64,000 nt of DNA from a bacterium. Lineage in GTDB: Bacteria > DRYD01. Positions 52,212 through 60,944 of the stretch are shown one piece after another. How positions within the stretch are numbered: the first letter of the stretch is position 1; each line of letters begins with the position of its first letter. The position numbers and the translations under genes were made by a program. Below the pieces are notes generated by a model that searched no databases, was not told the DNA's origin, and worked only from the letters and a program-made list of their open reading frames with translations. Location: contig JAUQQQ010000003.1 in assembly GCA_030549815.1 (NCBI GenBank), forward strand, positions 23,890-87,889. Reading direction: 5' to 3'.

Positions 52212-54050
52212 ATGGCTGATGTTATAATAGTTGGTGGAGGTTTAGCAGGTTTGATGGCAGCTTTGAGGCTTGGAGAAAAGGGACATAGAGTAAAGTTATT
52301 CTCTGTTGTTCCTGTTAAGAGGTCTCATAGTGTTTGTGCTCAAGGTGGAATAAATGCTGCTATAAATGCAAAAGGGGAAGGTGATAGTCCTTTTCTTCAT
52401 TTTTATGAAACTATATATGGTGGTGATTTTTTGGCTAATCAGCCTCCTGTTTTGGGGATGACAGAATTGGCTCCAAAGATAGTTTATCTTTTTGATAGGA
52501 TGGGTGTTCCTTTTAATAGGACTCCAGAAGGGAATATTGATTTCAGAAGATTTGGTGGCACTCTTTTTCATAGGACGGCTTTTGCAGGTGCTACAACAGG
52601 ACAGCAGCTGTTGTACGCTCTCGATGAACAGGTTAGGAAACTTGAAAAAGATGGAATTGTCCAAAAATTTGAGCCTTTTCAATTGCTTAGACTGATTATC
52701 GATAATGGTGTTTGTAAGGGTATAGTTGCGATGAATCTTTACAATGGAGAGATAAAGCCTTATACTGCTGATGCTGTTATTCTTGCTACTGGTGGTTTGG
52801 GTTATATGTTCAAGCATAATACGAATAGTATAATAAACACTGGCTCAGCGGGCAGTATAGCTTATCAACAGGGTGCTTATTGGGGTAATCCTGAATTTAT
52901 CCAGGTTCATCCTACTGCTATGAAAGGAAAAGATAAGAATAGGTTAATCTCCGAAAGTGTGAGGGGTGAAGGTGGTAGGGTTTGGGCTTATGATAGTGAA
53001 GGCAGGAAAAGGTATTTCTTGGAAGAATGGTATCCTGGCTATGGTAATTTGGTTCCAAGGGACATAGCAAGTAGGGCGATTTATAGAGCAGTTTATGAGT
53101 TAGGTTATCATACTGCTGATGGGGAGCCGATGGTTTATTTGGATATCACTGATCTTGTTAAGGAGAAGGGTAGGGACTATGTAAAAGCAAAGTTAGGCGG
53201 TGTTTTGGAGATATATGAAAAGTTTGCGGGTGTTGATCCTTACGTTAATCCTATGAAGATATTTCCTTCAGTTCATTATTCAATGGGTGGTTTGTGGGTC
53301 GATTATAATCAAATGACGAGTATTCCTGGATTGTTTGCTATAGGTGAGCAGGATTATGAGTATCATGGTGCTAATAGGTTGGGAGCTAATTCCTTGCTTT
53401 CTTGTCTCTATGCTGGTTTCATTATGCCCCCTATCATAGAAAATTATGTTAAGAACGCTAATACTATAGTTTCTGAAAGTTCCATTAAGGAGCACTTGTC
53501 TTATGCTATGGAGGAAATAGAGAAAATAAAAAATATGAAAGGAGATATAAATCCTTATGTTTTAGCTGAAGAATTTAGAAGTGTAATGTCTGAGAAAGTT
53601 ACTGTTATTAGAAATAAAGAAGGTTTAGAATACGCATATAATTTTGTCAAAGAATGTTTGGATAAGTATAATTACATTAATTCTTATATTTCAGGTGATG
53701 TTTATCCTGTAGTTTCAATATCTTATATCAAGCAGCTGAAGGATATGTTTGTATTGGCTTTAGCGATAATAAAGGGTGCTTTGGAAAGGAAGGAAAGTAG
53801 AGGGGCTCATTATAGGGCGGATTATCCCGATAGGGACGATGCAAATTATTTGAAGACTACTAAGGCTAAATTTAATGCCAATACTTTGGAACCTGAGATT
53901 TCGTATTGGGATGTAGACACTTGTATTATACCACCACTTCAACGAGAATACAAAAGTTCTCATAAGGAAAAAATTGCTAAGGCAATGGAATTATATGAAA
54001 AAGCAAAAGATAAGATTGATGAATTAAAGAAGGAAGTTATTAAGGTTTAA
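52212..54050 (+). CDS. sdhA: Succinate dehydrogenase/fumarate reductase flavoprotein subunit
   Basis: 612 residues. Oxidises succinate or reduces fumarate with covalently bound FAD. FAD site GGGLAGLMAALRLGEKG; the His of the covalent flavin link sits in RSHSVCAQGGINAA; substrate residues in HRTAFAGATTG, FIQVHPTAM and RLISESVRGEGG; HYSMGGLWVD and GANRLGANSLLSC near the C-terminal capping region. Its partner sdhB is at 22104-22844, and no anchor gene lies in the window. An ATG after GGAGGTG, 16 bases after the zinc ribbon gene. A weak hairpin follows. Confidence 0.96.
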   Translation: MADVIIVGGGLAGLMAALRLGEKGHRVKLFSVVPVKRSHSVCAQGGINAAINAKGEGDSPFLHFYETIYGGDFLANQPPVLGMTELAPKIVYLFDRMGVPFNRTPEGNIDFRRFGGTLFHRTAFAGATTGQQLLYALDEQVRKLEKDGIVQKFEPFQLLRLIIDNGVCKGIVAMNLYNGEIKPYTADAVILATGGLGYMFKHNTNSIINTGSAGSIAYQQGAYWGNPEFIQVHPTAMKGKDKNRLISESVRGEGGRVWAYDSEGRKRYFLEEWYPGYGNLVPRDIASRAIYRAVYELGYHTADGEPMVYLDITDLVKEKGRDYVKAKLGGVLEIYEKFAGVDPYVNPMKIFPSVHYSMGGLWVDYNQMTSIPGLFAIGEQDYEYHGANRLGANSLLSCLYAGFIMPPIIENYVKNANTIVSESSIKEHLSYAMEEIEKIKNMKGDINPYVLAEEFRSVMSEKVTVIRNKEGLEYAYNFVKECLDKYNYINSYISGDVYPVVSISYIKQLKDMFVLALAIIKGALERKESRGAHYRADYPDRDDANYLKTTKAKFNANTLEPEISYWDVDTCIIPPLQREYKSSHKEKIAKAMELYEKAKDKIDELKKEVIKV

Positions 54051-54366
54051 CTAAAACCAGGTTTTAAATTTTTAAACTATAAATTTTATAAATTATAAAA
54101 ATGCTTATTCACGACAAAGTTGTTCTCTGAAATTAGACATAAACTAATAGAGATTTAAAAAATTGAGTATCCAAAATATCTATTAATACTAAGCATTAAG
54201 GAAACTAAGGAAGCTAAACAGGCACTTGTCAAGAAAGAAGAGATTCTAAAAACAAAGATTGTAAGAATGAGGGTAAGGCAGGGGCAATAGTTTATTTTTG
54301 AAAATATTTTAAAATTTGCTGAAAGTGTATTGATATTTATTGTGTACCAATAGGGACAAGAGAAAG
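54051..54366. other. Intergenic region between sdhA and the minus-strand sensor gene
   Basis: 316 bases. It begins with a short hairpin, TAAAAC-CAG-GTTTTA (54052-54066), followed by AT-rich sequence that could terminate the long plus-strand train. A plus-strand frame of about 42 codons (54159-54287) without a start codon, rich in Lys and Glu, might be the remnant of a lost gene; I do not recognise it. Confidence 0.4.
54052..54066 (+). terminator. Weak hairpin after sdhA
   Basis: Six-pair stem TAAAAC/GTTTTA with a 3-base loop, followed by AATTTTTAAACT. Low G/C, so weak. Confidence 0.3.
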
Positions 54367-55113
54367 TCAAATTATGGTTATAAAATTTTGTTTAATTTTC
54401 TTTTCATATTCCATTGTAAATAGCAGCTTTTGAATAGTTTTTTCCAATTCTTCTAATATTTTTTCGGGATTGTTTAATGATGGTTTTATCTCAGTGCATA
54501 CCATTGATACTGTCAATATAAAAGGGTGTTCTTTTGTAAAATAATCAATTATTGATTTTTGTATTCTTTCCATTATTTTTTCTATTTTATTTCTATCTAC
54601 TTCCACTAATGATATTAAGAAGGAATTGGGATTGTATTTACTTATTATATCGATATTATTTCTTATTTTGCTTTTTATTATTTCTGCAATTTTTTTTGAA
54701 ATTTTTATTGCTTCATCATAAGAAAGTATTTTTATAATGTTATCGAATTTATCTATTTCTGTAATTATTAAAGCAATGCTTTTCTTTTTTCTTTTGGTAA
54801 TGAAGTATATTGTTTCATATTTCAGAAAAAATCCCTTAAAATTTAATAAATTTGTTTCATTGTCTATAAAGGATTGATTAGTGGGTTCAAAGACGATTGC
54901 TTGTTTGTTATTATCTATGTTTATTCTTAATACGTTATATAATTTATTATCGATTATTGTTTGATTTGATTTTATGTCTTCAAAATCTATTCTTAGTTTA
55001 TTAAGTATTTGTTCGGCTTTTTGGTTTGTCCATTCGTATTCTTTTGTTTTGTTATTAATTATAACAACTGGTATGTCTATTAGGTATAGTATTTTTTCGA
55101 AATTTTCTTTCAT
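54367..55113 (-). CDS. PAS-like plus degenerate GGDEF protein
   Basis: 248 residues. N-terminal PAS-like domain (about 1-80: IDIPVVIINNKTKEYEWTNQKAEQ). Then a GGDEF-type fold: KSIALIITEIDKFDNI for the first strand, and ISKYNPNSFLISLVEVD at the place of RxGGDEFxxLL. The catalytic motif is lost (YNPNSF), and the inhibitory RxxD site is not evident, so it should not synthesise cyclic-di-GMP. Possible role as nucleotide sensor or anchor. It starts inside the stop of the upstream M48 gene (ATGA), so they are co-expressed. Confidence 0.62.
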   Translation of the reverse strand: MKENFEKILYLIDIPVVIINNKTKEYEWTNQKAEQILNKLRIDFEDIKSNQTIIDNKLYNVLRINIDNNKQAIVFEPTNQSFIDNETNLLNFKGFFLKYETIYFITKRKKKSIALIITEIDKFDNIIKILSYDEAIKISKKIAEIIKSKIRNNIDIISKYNPNSFLISLVEVDRNKIEKIMERIQKSIIDYFTKEHPFILTVSMVCTEIKPSLNNPEKILEELEKTIQKLLFTMEYEKKIKQNFITII

Positions 55114-55646
55114 ATTGAATTATATCCGTTTGTTACTGCTTGGACTCTTTCTTGTGTTGATGGGTGGGATCGTAGGTATGGATGTGTGTAATCCATTGCT
55201 TGGTTAAATCTTATGAGTAAATCTAAAAATGGTTGTAGGGGAAGGTTATACATTTTTAAAGCTCTTCCTGCGTAATAATCTGCTTCTAATTCTTTTTGTT
55301 GATTGAATAAGTTGGTTTCATATACGTTATTACCTGACATCCATTGTTGGAGAAAGACTTGGGGGATGTGTCCTAAGACTTCGTGTGCCCATTCGTGTGC
55401 TAGGACTCCGAATATTGCTTCGTAATTCTCATTTTGAACAAATGAGGGATCTATGAATACTAATCCTTGCCCTGTTGCCATTGCTCCCAATGGTGTGGGA
55501 TATATTTGAACCATTATGTTTGCACCATATATGTAATTTAGTTTATTTGTTATATCCTGTAGCTGTTCTTGGGTTATTGCTGAAAAGGATACTTTGAGGA
55601 TAATTAGTAAAACTACTAAAAAATTTAAAACCTTTCTTATTAGCAT
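55110..55646 (-). CDS. Secreted M48-type zinc metallopeptidase
   Basis: 178 residues. Signal peptide (core about residues 7-22), then a compact peptidase: catalytic LAHEWAHEVLGH (HExxH) at about residue 82 and the third ligand Glu in KELEADYYAGRAL. SHPSTQERV near the end is the family's His-Pro-containing motif. Similar to the short periplasmic M48 proteins (BepA/LoiP-like) but without TPR domains. Expected in protein quality control of the envelope. It lies beside an HtrA protease, which fits. Confidence 0.85.
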   Translation of the reverse strand: MLIRKVLNFLVVLLIILKVSFSAITQEQLQDITNKLNYIYGANIMVQIYPTPLGAMATGQGLVFIDPSFVQNENYEAIFGVLAHEWAHEVLGHIPQVFLQQWMSGNNVYETNLFNQQKELEADYYAGRALKMYNLPLQPFLDLLIRFNQAMDYTHPYLRSHPSTQERVQAVTNGYNSI

Positions 55647-55688
55647 TCCTATTTTATAGTTAGCTATTTTTGTTAAATTTTCCTACTT

Positions 55689-56834
55689 CTACCTACTTTC
55701 TAATTTAACTTCTTTTGTTATTTTTTTATTTAGCCTTATTATATGTATTTTAATGATATCTCCAGGCTTGTATTTTTCTAAGATCTTGTTGTAATCTACT
55801 GTATTAGTTATAATGTCGTTGTTTATAGCAGTTATAATATCACTTTTTTTTATTTCTGCTTTATATGCTGGACTATCAACTTCCACTTCATTAACGATTA
55901 CTCCACTTACGTTTGATAGACCTAAGAATCTTATTATTTCTGGTGTTAAATCTGATACTTGCACACCCAAGTATGGGCGTACTACTTTACCATATTTTTC
56001 CAAATCTGATATAACTTTTTTTACTTTGTTTGATGGTATTGCGAAACCGAGGCCTTGTGCTGTTATTACGACTGCTGTATTAACGCCAACAACCTTTGCA
56101 TTTAGGTCTATTAGTGGGCCTCCGGAGTTACCAGGATTTATTGGAGCATCTGTTTGTATTAGATCTTCTAAATACAATCCTTGAACCTCTAAGCTTCTAT
56201 TTTTTGCAGATATGACACCTACGGTTGCACTGTAATCAAATCCATAAGGATTACCGACGGCTATTACCCATTCTCCTATTTTTATACTGTCTGAATCTTC
56301 AAATTCAAGAGGTTGGAAATTATCTGTTGTATCTAATTTTAGTAAGGCTAAATCTGTATATTTATCTGCTCCTACTACTGTTGCTGTGTATTTTTTAGGG
56401 TTACCAGGGAAAGTTATGTATATTTCTTGTGCTTTTTCAATGACGTGATTGTTTGTTATCAGGAATTTTTTATTGTTATCTATGATGAAACCGGAGCCTA
56501 AGCCTTGATTTTTAAACATTTTTTCCCAGTCTTTCCCAAAAAAGTATTTGAATACGTCATCCCATTCTTTTGACCAAGGAGTACCACTATTTACCACTAT
56601 ATCTATTCTTGCTACACTGTTTCTAACTTTTTCGATAACCTTAACAAATGTTTTGTCATCTGCATCTTTTATTACAACGTTTTGTTGATATATAACTTTT
56701 TGTGATTGTTGTTGATTTTTTGATATGTTTTTATCTTTTATTAGGTTGTATGTTGTAAATGAACCTATTATTCCTCCTATTATTGATCCGATTAAAATAG
56801 ACAGGACCATTACTAAGAATAAATTTTTATTCAT
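55689..56834 (-). CDS. HtrA/DegP-type serine protease
   Basis: 381 residues. Membrane anchor near the N terminus (about 6-28), linker, then an S1C protease domain with the catalytic triad His (TNNHVIE), Asp (TDLALLKLD) and Ser (NPGNSGGPLID). One PDZ domain follows (about 290-375: VVRPYLGVQVSDL, SPAYKAEIKKSDIITAIN). Single PDZ is the DegS/HtrA form; it degrades or senses misfolded envelope proteins. GGGAGG lies before the ATG. Confidence 0.93.
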   Translation of the reverse strand: MNKNLFLVMVLSILIGSIIGGIIGSFTTYNLIKDKNISKNQQQSQKVIYQQNVVIKDADDKTFVKVIEKVRNSVARIDIVVNSGTPWSKEWDDVFKYFFGKDWEKMFKNQGLGSGFIIDNNKKFLITNNHVIEKAQEIYITFPGNPKKYTATVVGADKYTDLALLKLDTTDNFQPLEFEDSDSIKIGEWVIAVGNPYGFDYSATVGVISAKNRSLEVQGLYLEDLIQTDAPINPGNSGGPLIDLNAKVVGVNTAVVITAQGLGFAIPSNKVKKVISDLEKYGKVVRPYLGVQVSDLTPEIIRFLGLSNVSGVIVNEVEVDSPAYKAEIKKSDIITAINNDIITNTVDYNKILEKYKPGDIIKIHIIRLNKKITKEVKLESR

Positions 56835-56935
56835 TTTTTTCCTCCCTTTTCTATTTTTTCATTTCTTTATTTTTTTCACTTTTTCCTTCTTTAATAAAGG
56901 GAAGAGGATAGAAATTAAAAAAAATATCAATAGAA

Positions 56936-59098
56936 ATGGGAAAAAATAGGTTAAGAGAGATTATTTTTGTTTTTATAATGATATTATCGACCTCATTCTT
57001 AGTGCTTAATTTTATCAATGATTCTTTATTGATTGAAAAAGATAGGAACCTTTACTATTTAAAGAAATTTTTTGTTGATTTATTAGGTTGGAATTTTATG
57101 TTTTTACCAGTTTTCTTTGTTTTTTTAAGCATTTATCTTATAAAGGAAGGAGAGCGAAATTTTTGGATCCATTTAATTAGTAGTATATCGATATTTTTAG
57201 GTTTGGTTTTATTATTTCCTGATCCATTAAGTAAAACTAATTTTCTTGCTTTGTCATTCAGAAATTTTTTTGGTGAAATATTTAGTTTTTTCATCATATT
57301 AATCATGATATTTATACCTTTATTCTACATTTTTGATATTTCATTGCCTGATATTTTAGAGACAAAAATACCAAATTTTTTGAACTTTCTTTTACAAAAA
57401 TTATTAAAAATAGTTGGTTTTTTACTTAAGTTTTCTCTCTTTGTTTTAGATAAGTTAGGAGAAACGATAATAAAACCTTTTATTAAAACCAAGAAAGTTG
57501 TAAAAGTTGAAAGAAATCAAAATGAAAAACAGTCAGAAGTAGATAATGTAAAACAAAAAAAGAATCTAAAGAATGGTAAAAAAGAAGAAAACAACTTACA
57601 AATAAAGAAAAGGAAGCTTTATTTAGAAGTTGAAATATCTCGAGATGATTTAGAAAAAAATAGTTTGTGTAAGGTTGATAATTATTATATACCTTCTCCT
57701 TTTTTTCTGCAATCGTTTGTTTCAAGTATTTATCCCCGTCCCAAAAGTAGTAGCACTAAAGATTATAGTGAGATATTAGAGGAGACATTAAAAAACTTCG
57801 GTATTCAGAGTAAGGTTATAGATGTTCAAGTTGGGCCGTCTATTACCCGATATGAACTTCAGGTAGAAAAAGGTGTAAAAGTTTCGCAAATTTTGAGACT
57901 AAAAAATGATATAGCACTTGCCTTGGCAGCTATAGCTGTCAGGATAGAAGCTCCAATACCAGGAAAGTCTGCCATAGGTATTGAAATACCAAACGAGAAA
58001 CCTGTGCCTGTTTACTTGTCCGATATCTTAACTTCAGACGAATTCTTGAAAACTACCTATGAAATTCCCTTGGCTTTAGGGAAAGATATATCGGGTAATA
58101 TTGTGATTTGCGACCTTACTAAAACACCACACCTTCTAATCGCAGGAGCAACAGGTTCTGGAAAAACAGTTTGTATCAATTCTATCATTTGTAGTATGCT
58201 TTTTAAATTCCCACCTACTAAACTTCAGCTGCTTCTTATCGATCCTAAAATGGTTGAATTAATTCTTTATGAAGGAATACCACACATAATAGACATTGTA
58301 ACTGATGTAAAAAAAGCTCCCAATGCTCTTTTACAGATGGTTAAATTAATGGAAGATAGGTATAAATTATTTAGTAGTAGAAAGGTTAGAAATATACAGG
58401 AATATAATTCTTTGGAAGATGTTGAAAAATTGCCTTACATTGTGATAGTTATAGATGAGCTTGCTGATTTGATGATGACATCTTCTAATGCTGTAGAGGG
58501 GCATATTGCACGACTAACTCAATTGGCAAGAGCTGCAGGAATACACCTTATAATAGCTACCCAAAGGCCTTCTGCTAATGTCATAACAGGAGTTATAAAA
58601 GCTAATATTCCCTCACGTATTGCTTTCGCAGTTGCAAGCCAGATAGATTCGAGAGTTATACTTGATATAAGTGGGGCGGAGAACCTGATAGGAAGAGGAG
58701 ATATGTTATACATGCCTATAGGATCTACAAGACCTATGAGAGCTCAAGGGTGCTTTGTGGGGCTTAAAGAAATAGAATTGATTGTGAAATACTGGCAAAT
58801 GCAACCTAAACCTGATAATATAACCGTTATAGATCTGGAAACACCCATGAACCTTAATTTTGAAGAAACTGAAGAAGATCCAGAATTGCTAAAACAAGCT
58901 GCTAAAATAATCTTGGAAGATAAAAAAGCGTCAACAACTATGTTACAGAGAAAAATGAGGATTGGATTTGCAAAAGCAGGTAGAATTATGGATATTTTAG
59001 AAAAAATGAATATAGTTGGCCCTCAAGAGGGAAGCAAACCAAGAAAAATACTTATCCAAAGTATTGAAGATATAGAAAGAATTTTTGGTAAAAAATAA
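56936..59098 (+). CDS. ftsK: DNA translocase FtsK/SpoIIIE
   Basis: 720 residues. N-terminal membrane domain with four helices (to about residue 185), charged linker (185-225), then the RecA-like motor: Walker A AGATGSGKTVCINS, Walker B VIVIDELADLMM, LTQLARAAGIHLIIATQRPSANVITG, RVILDISGAENLIGRGDMLY. The C-terminal gamma winged helix is present (TTMLQRKMRIGFAKAGRIMD), which reads the KOPS-type polar sequences. It clears DNA from the division septum. The start codon ATG 56936 has no strong ribosome site. Confidence 0.96.
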   Translation: MGKNRLREIIFVFIMILSTSFLVLNFINDSLLIEKDRNLYYLKKFFVDLLGWNFMFLPVFFVFLSIYLIKEGERNFWIHLISSISIFLGLVLLFPDPLSKTNFLALSFRNFFGEIFSFFIILIMIFIPLFYIFDISLPDILETKIPNFLNFLLQKLLKIVGFLLKFSLFVLDKLGETIIKPFIKTKKVVKVERNQNEKQSEVDNVKQKKNLKNGKKEENNLQIKKRKLYLEVEISRDDLEKNSLCKVDNYYIPSPFFLQSFVSSIYPRPKSSSTKDYSEILEETLKNFGIQSKVIDVQVGPSITRYELQVEKGVKVSQILRLKNDIALALAAIAVRIEAPIPGKSAIGIEIPNEKPVPVYLSDILTSDEFLKTTYEIPLALGKDISGNIVICDLTKTPHLLIAGATGSGKTVCINSIICSMLFKFPPTKLQLLLIDPKMVELILYEGIPHIIDIVTDVKKAPNALLQMVKLMEDRYKLFSSRKVRNIQEYNSLEDVEKLPYIVIVIDELADLMMTSSNAVEGHIARLTQLARAAGIHLIIATQRPSANVITGVIKANIPSRIAFAVASQIDSRVILDISGAENLIGRGDMLYMPIGSTRPMRAQGCFVGLKEIELIVKYWQMQPKPDNITVIDLETPMNLNFEETEEDPELLKQAAKIILEDKKASTTMLQRKMRIGFAKAGRIMDILEKMNIVGPQEGSKPRKILIQSIEDIERIFGKK

Positions 59099-59112
59099 AG
59101 ACGAAAATAAAT

Positions 59113-59138
59113 AAGGAGGGCTTAAATGGCCCCCCCTT
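59113..59138. terminator. Bidirectional hairpin between ftsK and the secreted protein
   Basis: AAGGAGGGC and GCCCCCCTT pair with one mismatch around the loop TTAAATG, followed by TTATCTTT on the plus strand. It lies between convergent genes. Confidence 0.6.
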
Positions 59139-59165
59139 TATCTTTGGGTTAAAACTATTTTTTTC

Positions 59166-60137
59166 TTACTTCCTTATTGACTTAACTTCTATAGCTGCGG
59201 GCCACCAGTCCCACATCAAATGCTTTTTCCCATCACTTGTTTCGTAAAATGATACATACTTACCATTGTGATTAACGGATAACCTTGTTATTCCAAATTT
59301 TTCAATTGGTTGTAGTTCTCCTTCATCTACTTTTGCGTTAGTGTTTTTATCAACCCATACTTTGAACCCTTTTAGCTCATTTCCTTCGACAAATCCATTT
59401 TTGTCTTTATCGTAAAGTCTTAGTTTTTCATATCCGTCAGAGAATCCTCCGGCGGTTCCGAATAAATCTAACGCGGATGAAACAGTTTTGCTTTCAGGAG
59501 CTACTAATAAACCATCATTTGGTCCAACCATCCATTCTACTAAATCTTTAACTCCATCTCCTGTTATATCGAACATTACAACGTTTTGTTGGAAGAATTT
59601 GGGAGCATGTGGAAGCCAATACCCATATGCTACATCTATTGTCCTTGATTTATCCAAATCTAAAACTATCGGAGAGTAATCATAAACTTGGAGAACTAAT
59701 TGATAATCTATTCCTTCTGTTATATGTTTGTTTTCTTTGATTATTATGTCTCCTTCTTCATACACGAAATTTTCTATTCTCGTTGATATTATGTCTTGGG
59801 GCATCGAGTTTCCTAAATATTGTTGTCCCGTTACATCGATATAATGCCATACTCCATTGCTCAAATCTGTTATAGTGTCTAAGTAAGCCAATTCACTTGC
59901 TGTTAAATTGCTCCATGAACCTGCTTGAACCTCATCCCAGTCATTTTGTAAGAAAGTAGGGCCTAGTGTGTATGCTGCTTGTCCTGCAACTACTTTGTGG
60001 ACTTGGACATTGTTTATGTAAGTATCTACTATTTTTACTTGTTGAGTATCAGGATTTATATTTCCTTGTTTTATACCTGCTAAGCTTATAGAGATGATTA
60101 ATGCGGTAACTGTCAAAATCATTAATATTCTTTTCAT
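59166..60137 (-). CDS. Secreted EF-hand-like (calcium-binding) protein
   Basis: 323 residues. Signal peptide MKRILMILTVTALIISISLAG, cleaved near SLA-GI. After a novel N-terminal domain of about 150 residues comes SPIVLDLDKSRTIDV, MFDITGDGVKDLVEWM, LYDKDKNGFVEGNEL and WVDKNTNAKVDEGEL, a series of Dx[DN]xDG-type loops like those in dockerin, RTX-associated and thrombospondin-3-type proteins; they likely bind calcium. A FGTAGGFSDG loop is typical of such proteins. GGAGGTGATG-type ribosome site. Its promoter shares an element with the glycine-zipper genes. Confidence 0.75.
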   Translation of the reverse strand: MKRILMILTVTALIISISLAGIKQGNINPDTQQVKIVDTYINNVQVHKVVAGQAAYTLGPTFLQNDWDEVQAGSWSNLTASELAYLDTITDLSNGVWHYIDVTGQQYLGNSMPQDIISTRIENFVYEEGDIIIKENKHITEGIDYQLVLQVYDYSPIVLDLDKSRTIDVAYGYWLPHAPKFFQQNVVMFDITGDGVKDLVEWMVGPNDGLLVAPESKTVSSALDLFGTAGGFSDGYEKLRLYDKDKNGFVEGNELKGFKVWVDKNTNAKVDEGELQPIEKFGITRLSVNHNGKYVSFYETSDGKKHLMWDWWPAAIEVKSIRK

Positions 60138-60174
60138 TTTTCATCACCTCCACTTATATTTATAAAAAAAAACA

Positions 60175-60198
60175 AGTAAAGATGTTAAAAAAATGTTG
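60175..60198 (-). promoter_or_regulatory. ACAT/T-tract element upstream of the secreted EF-hand protein
   Basis: On the minus strand: AACATTTTTTTAACATCTTT then ACTTG. TTAACA is followed by TATAAA 18 bases later, a plausible -35/-10 pair; the ribosome site lies just after it. Shared core with elements at 61820-61840, 62764-62785 and 6979-7003. Confidence 0.5.
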
Positions 60199-60204
60199 CA
60201 AAAA

Positions 60205-60888
60205 TTATGAAATTTTTTGAGTTATATGAGAAATTATTTTTTTGACTGTTTGTTGCAAATCTAAACTATCTGTATTAATGAGGATAAAGTCGGCAGGAAG
60301 GTTATCTGGTTTAGGTAGGGGGGATATTTTCCTGTTCATATCTTCCTCATCTCTTTTTCTGATTTTTTCCAATATTTCTTCATACTTTATATTTTTTTTG
60401 CCTTCGGATAGATATTGTAGGTATCTTCGTTGGGCTCGTATTTGAATGCTTGCATAAATGTAAAACTTGAAATCAGCTTCCTTAAAAATTACGGTTCCAC
60501 AGTCTCTGCCTGTTAGAATAAATCCAGCTTTCCTATCCTTTTTTATCTCAAATACTTTTTCTCTTATACCTTTGTTTATCAATTCTCTTATTTCTGAAAG
60601 TTGTGAGATTTTTGAAGTGTGGATTGCTATTTCTTCCGTATAAAGAAAACTGTATTTTTTTTGGAATTGATCTATGGGTTCAGAAATATTTTCGAAGTTT
60701 TCTAACGTTATTATCGAATTGATTTCTATTTTTTGTTTATTCAAATGGTAAAATGAGAACATTCTATAAATTATCCCGGTATCAATAAAATAAAAGGGGT
60801 AATGAAATAATTTTTGTAATTCAATAGAAAGAAGTATTGCGACAGATGTTTTTCCAACTCCTGCAGGACCATCTATAGTGATTATCAT
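60205..60888 (-). CDS. cmk: Cytidylate kinase
   Basis: Phosphorylates CMP/dCMP. 227 residues. P-loop GPAGVGKTS at residues 7-15, DTGIIYRMFSFYH, GRDCGTVIFKEADFKFYI (about 128) and RRYLQYLSEGKK in the lid. The N terminus is fixed by homology, so the start at 60888 stands; it lies only 7 bases after a strong hairpin and has no clean ribosome site. Bacterial CMKs often are near rpsA; not here. Confidence 0.94.
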   Translation of the reverse strand: MIITIDGPAGVGKTSVAILLSIELQKLFHYPFYFIDTGIIYRMFSFYHLNKQKIEINSIITLENFENISEPIDQFQKKYSFLYTEEIAIHTSKISQLSEIRELINKGIREKVFEIKKDRKAGFILTGRDCGTVIFKEADFKFYIYASIQIRAQRRYLQYLSEGKKNIKYEEILEKIRKRDEEDMNRKISPLPKPDNLPADFILINTDSLDLQQTVKKIISHITQKIS

Positions 60889-60895
60889 CTATTGT

Positions 60896-60936
60896 AAATA
60901 AGGGCCTTTTGCCTATTTGGCAAAGGCCCCTTATTT
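60896..60936 (-). terminator. Strong hairpin terminator before cmk
   Basis: An 18-base inverted repeat with a few mismatches, AAATAAGGGCCTTTTGCC against GGCAAAGGCCCCTTATTT, with the 5-base loop TATTT. It lies after the first glycine-zipper gene on the minus strand, and its 3' arm ends 7 bases before the cmk start. It could act both as terminator and as attenuator of cmk. Confidence 0.85.
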
Positions 60937-60944
60937 AGTGATAA

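Noticed and set aside
54155-54370. Minus-strand frame of 71 codons
   Set aside because: Hydrophobic, no ribosome site, opposite a Lys/Glu-rich frame; probably an artefact of AT-rich intergenic sequence.
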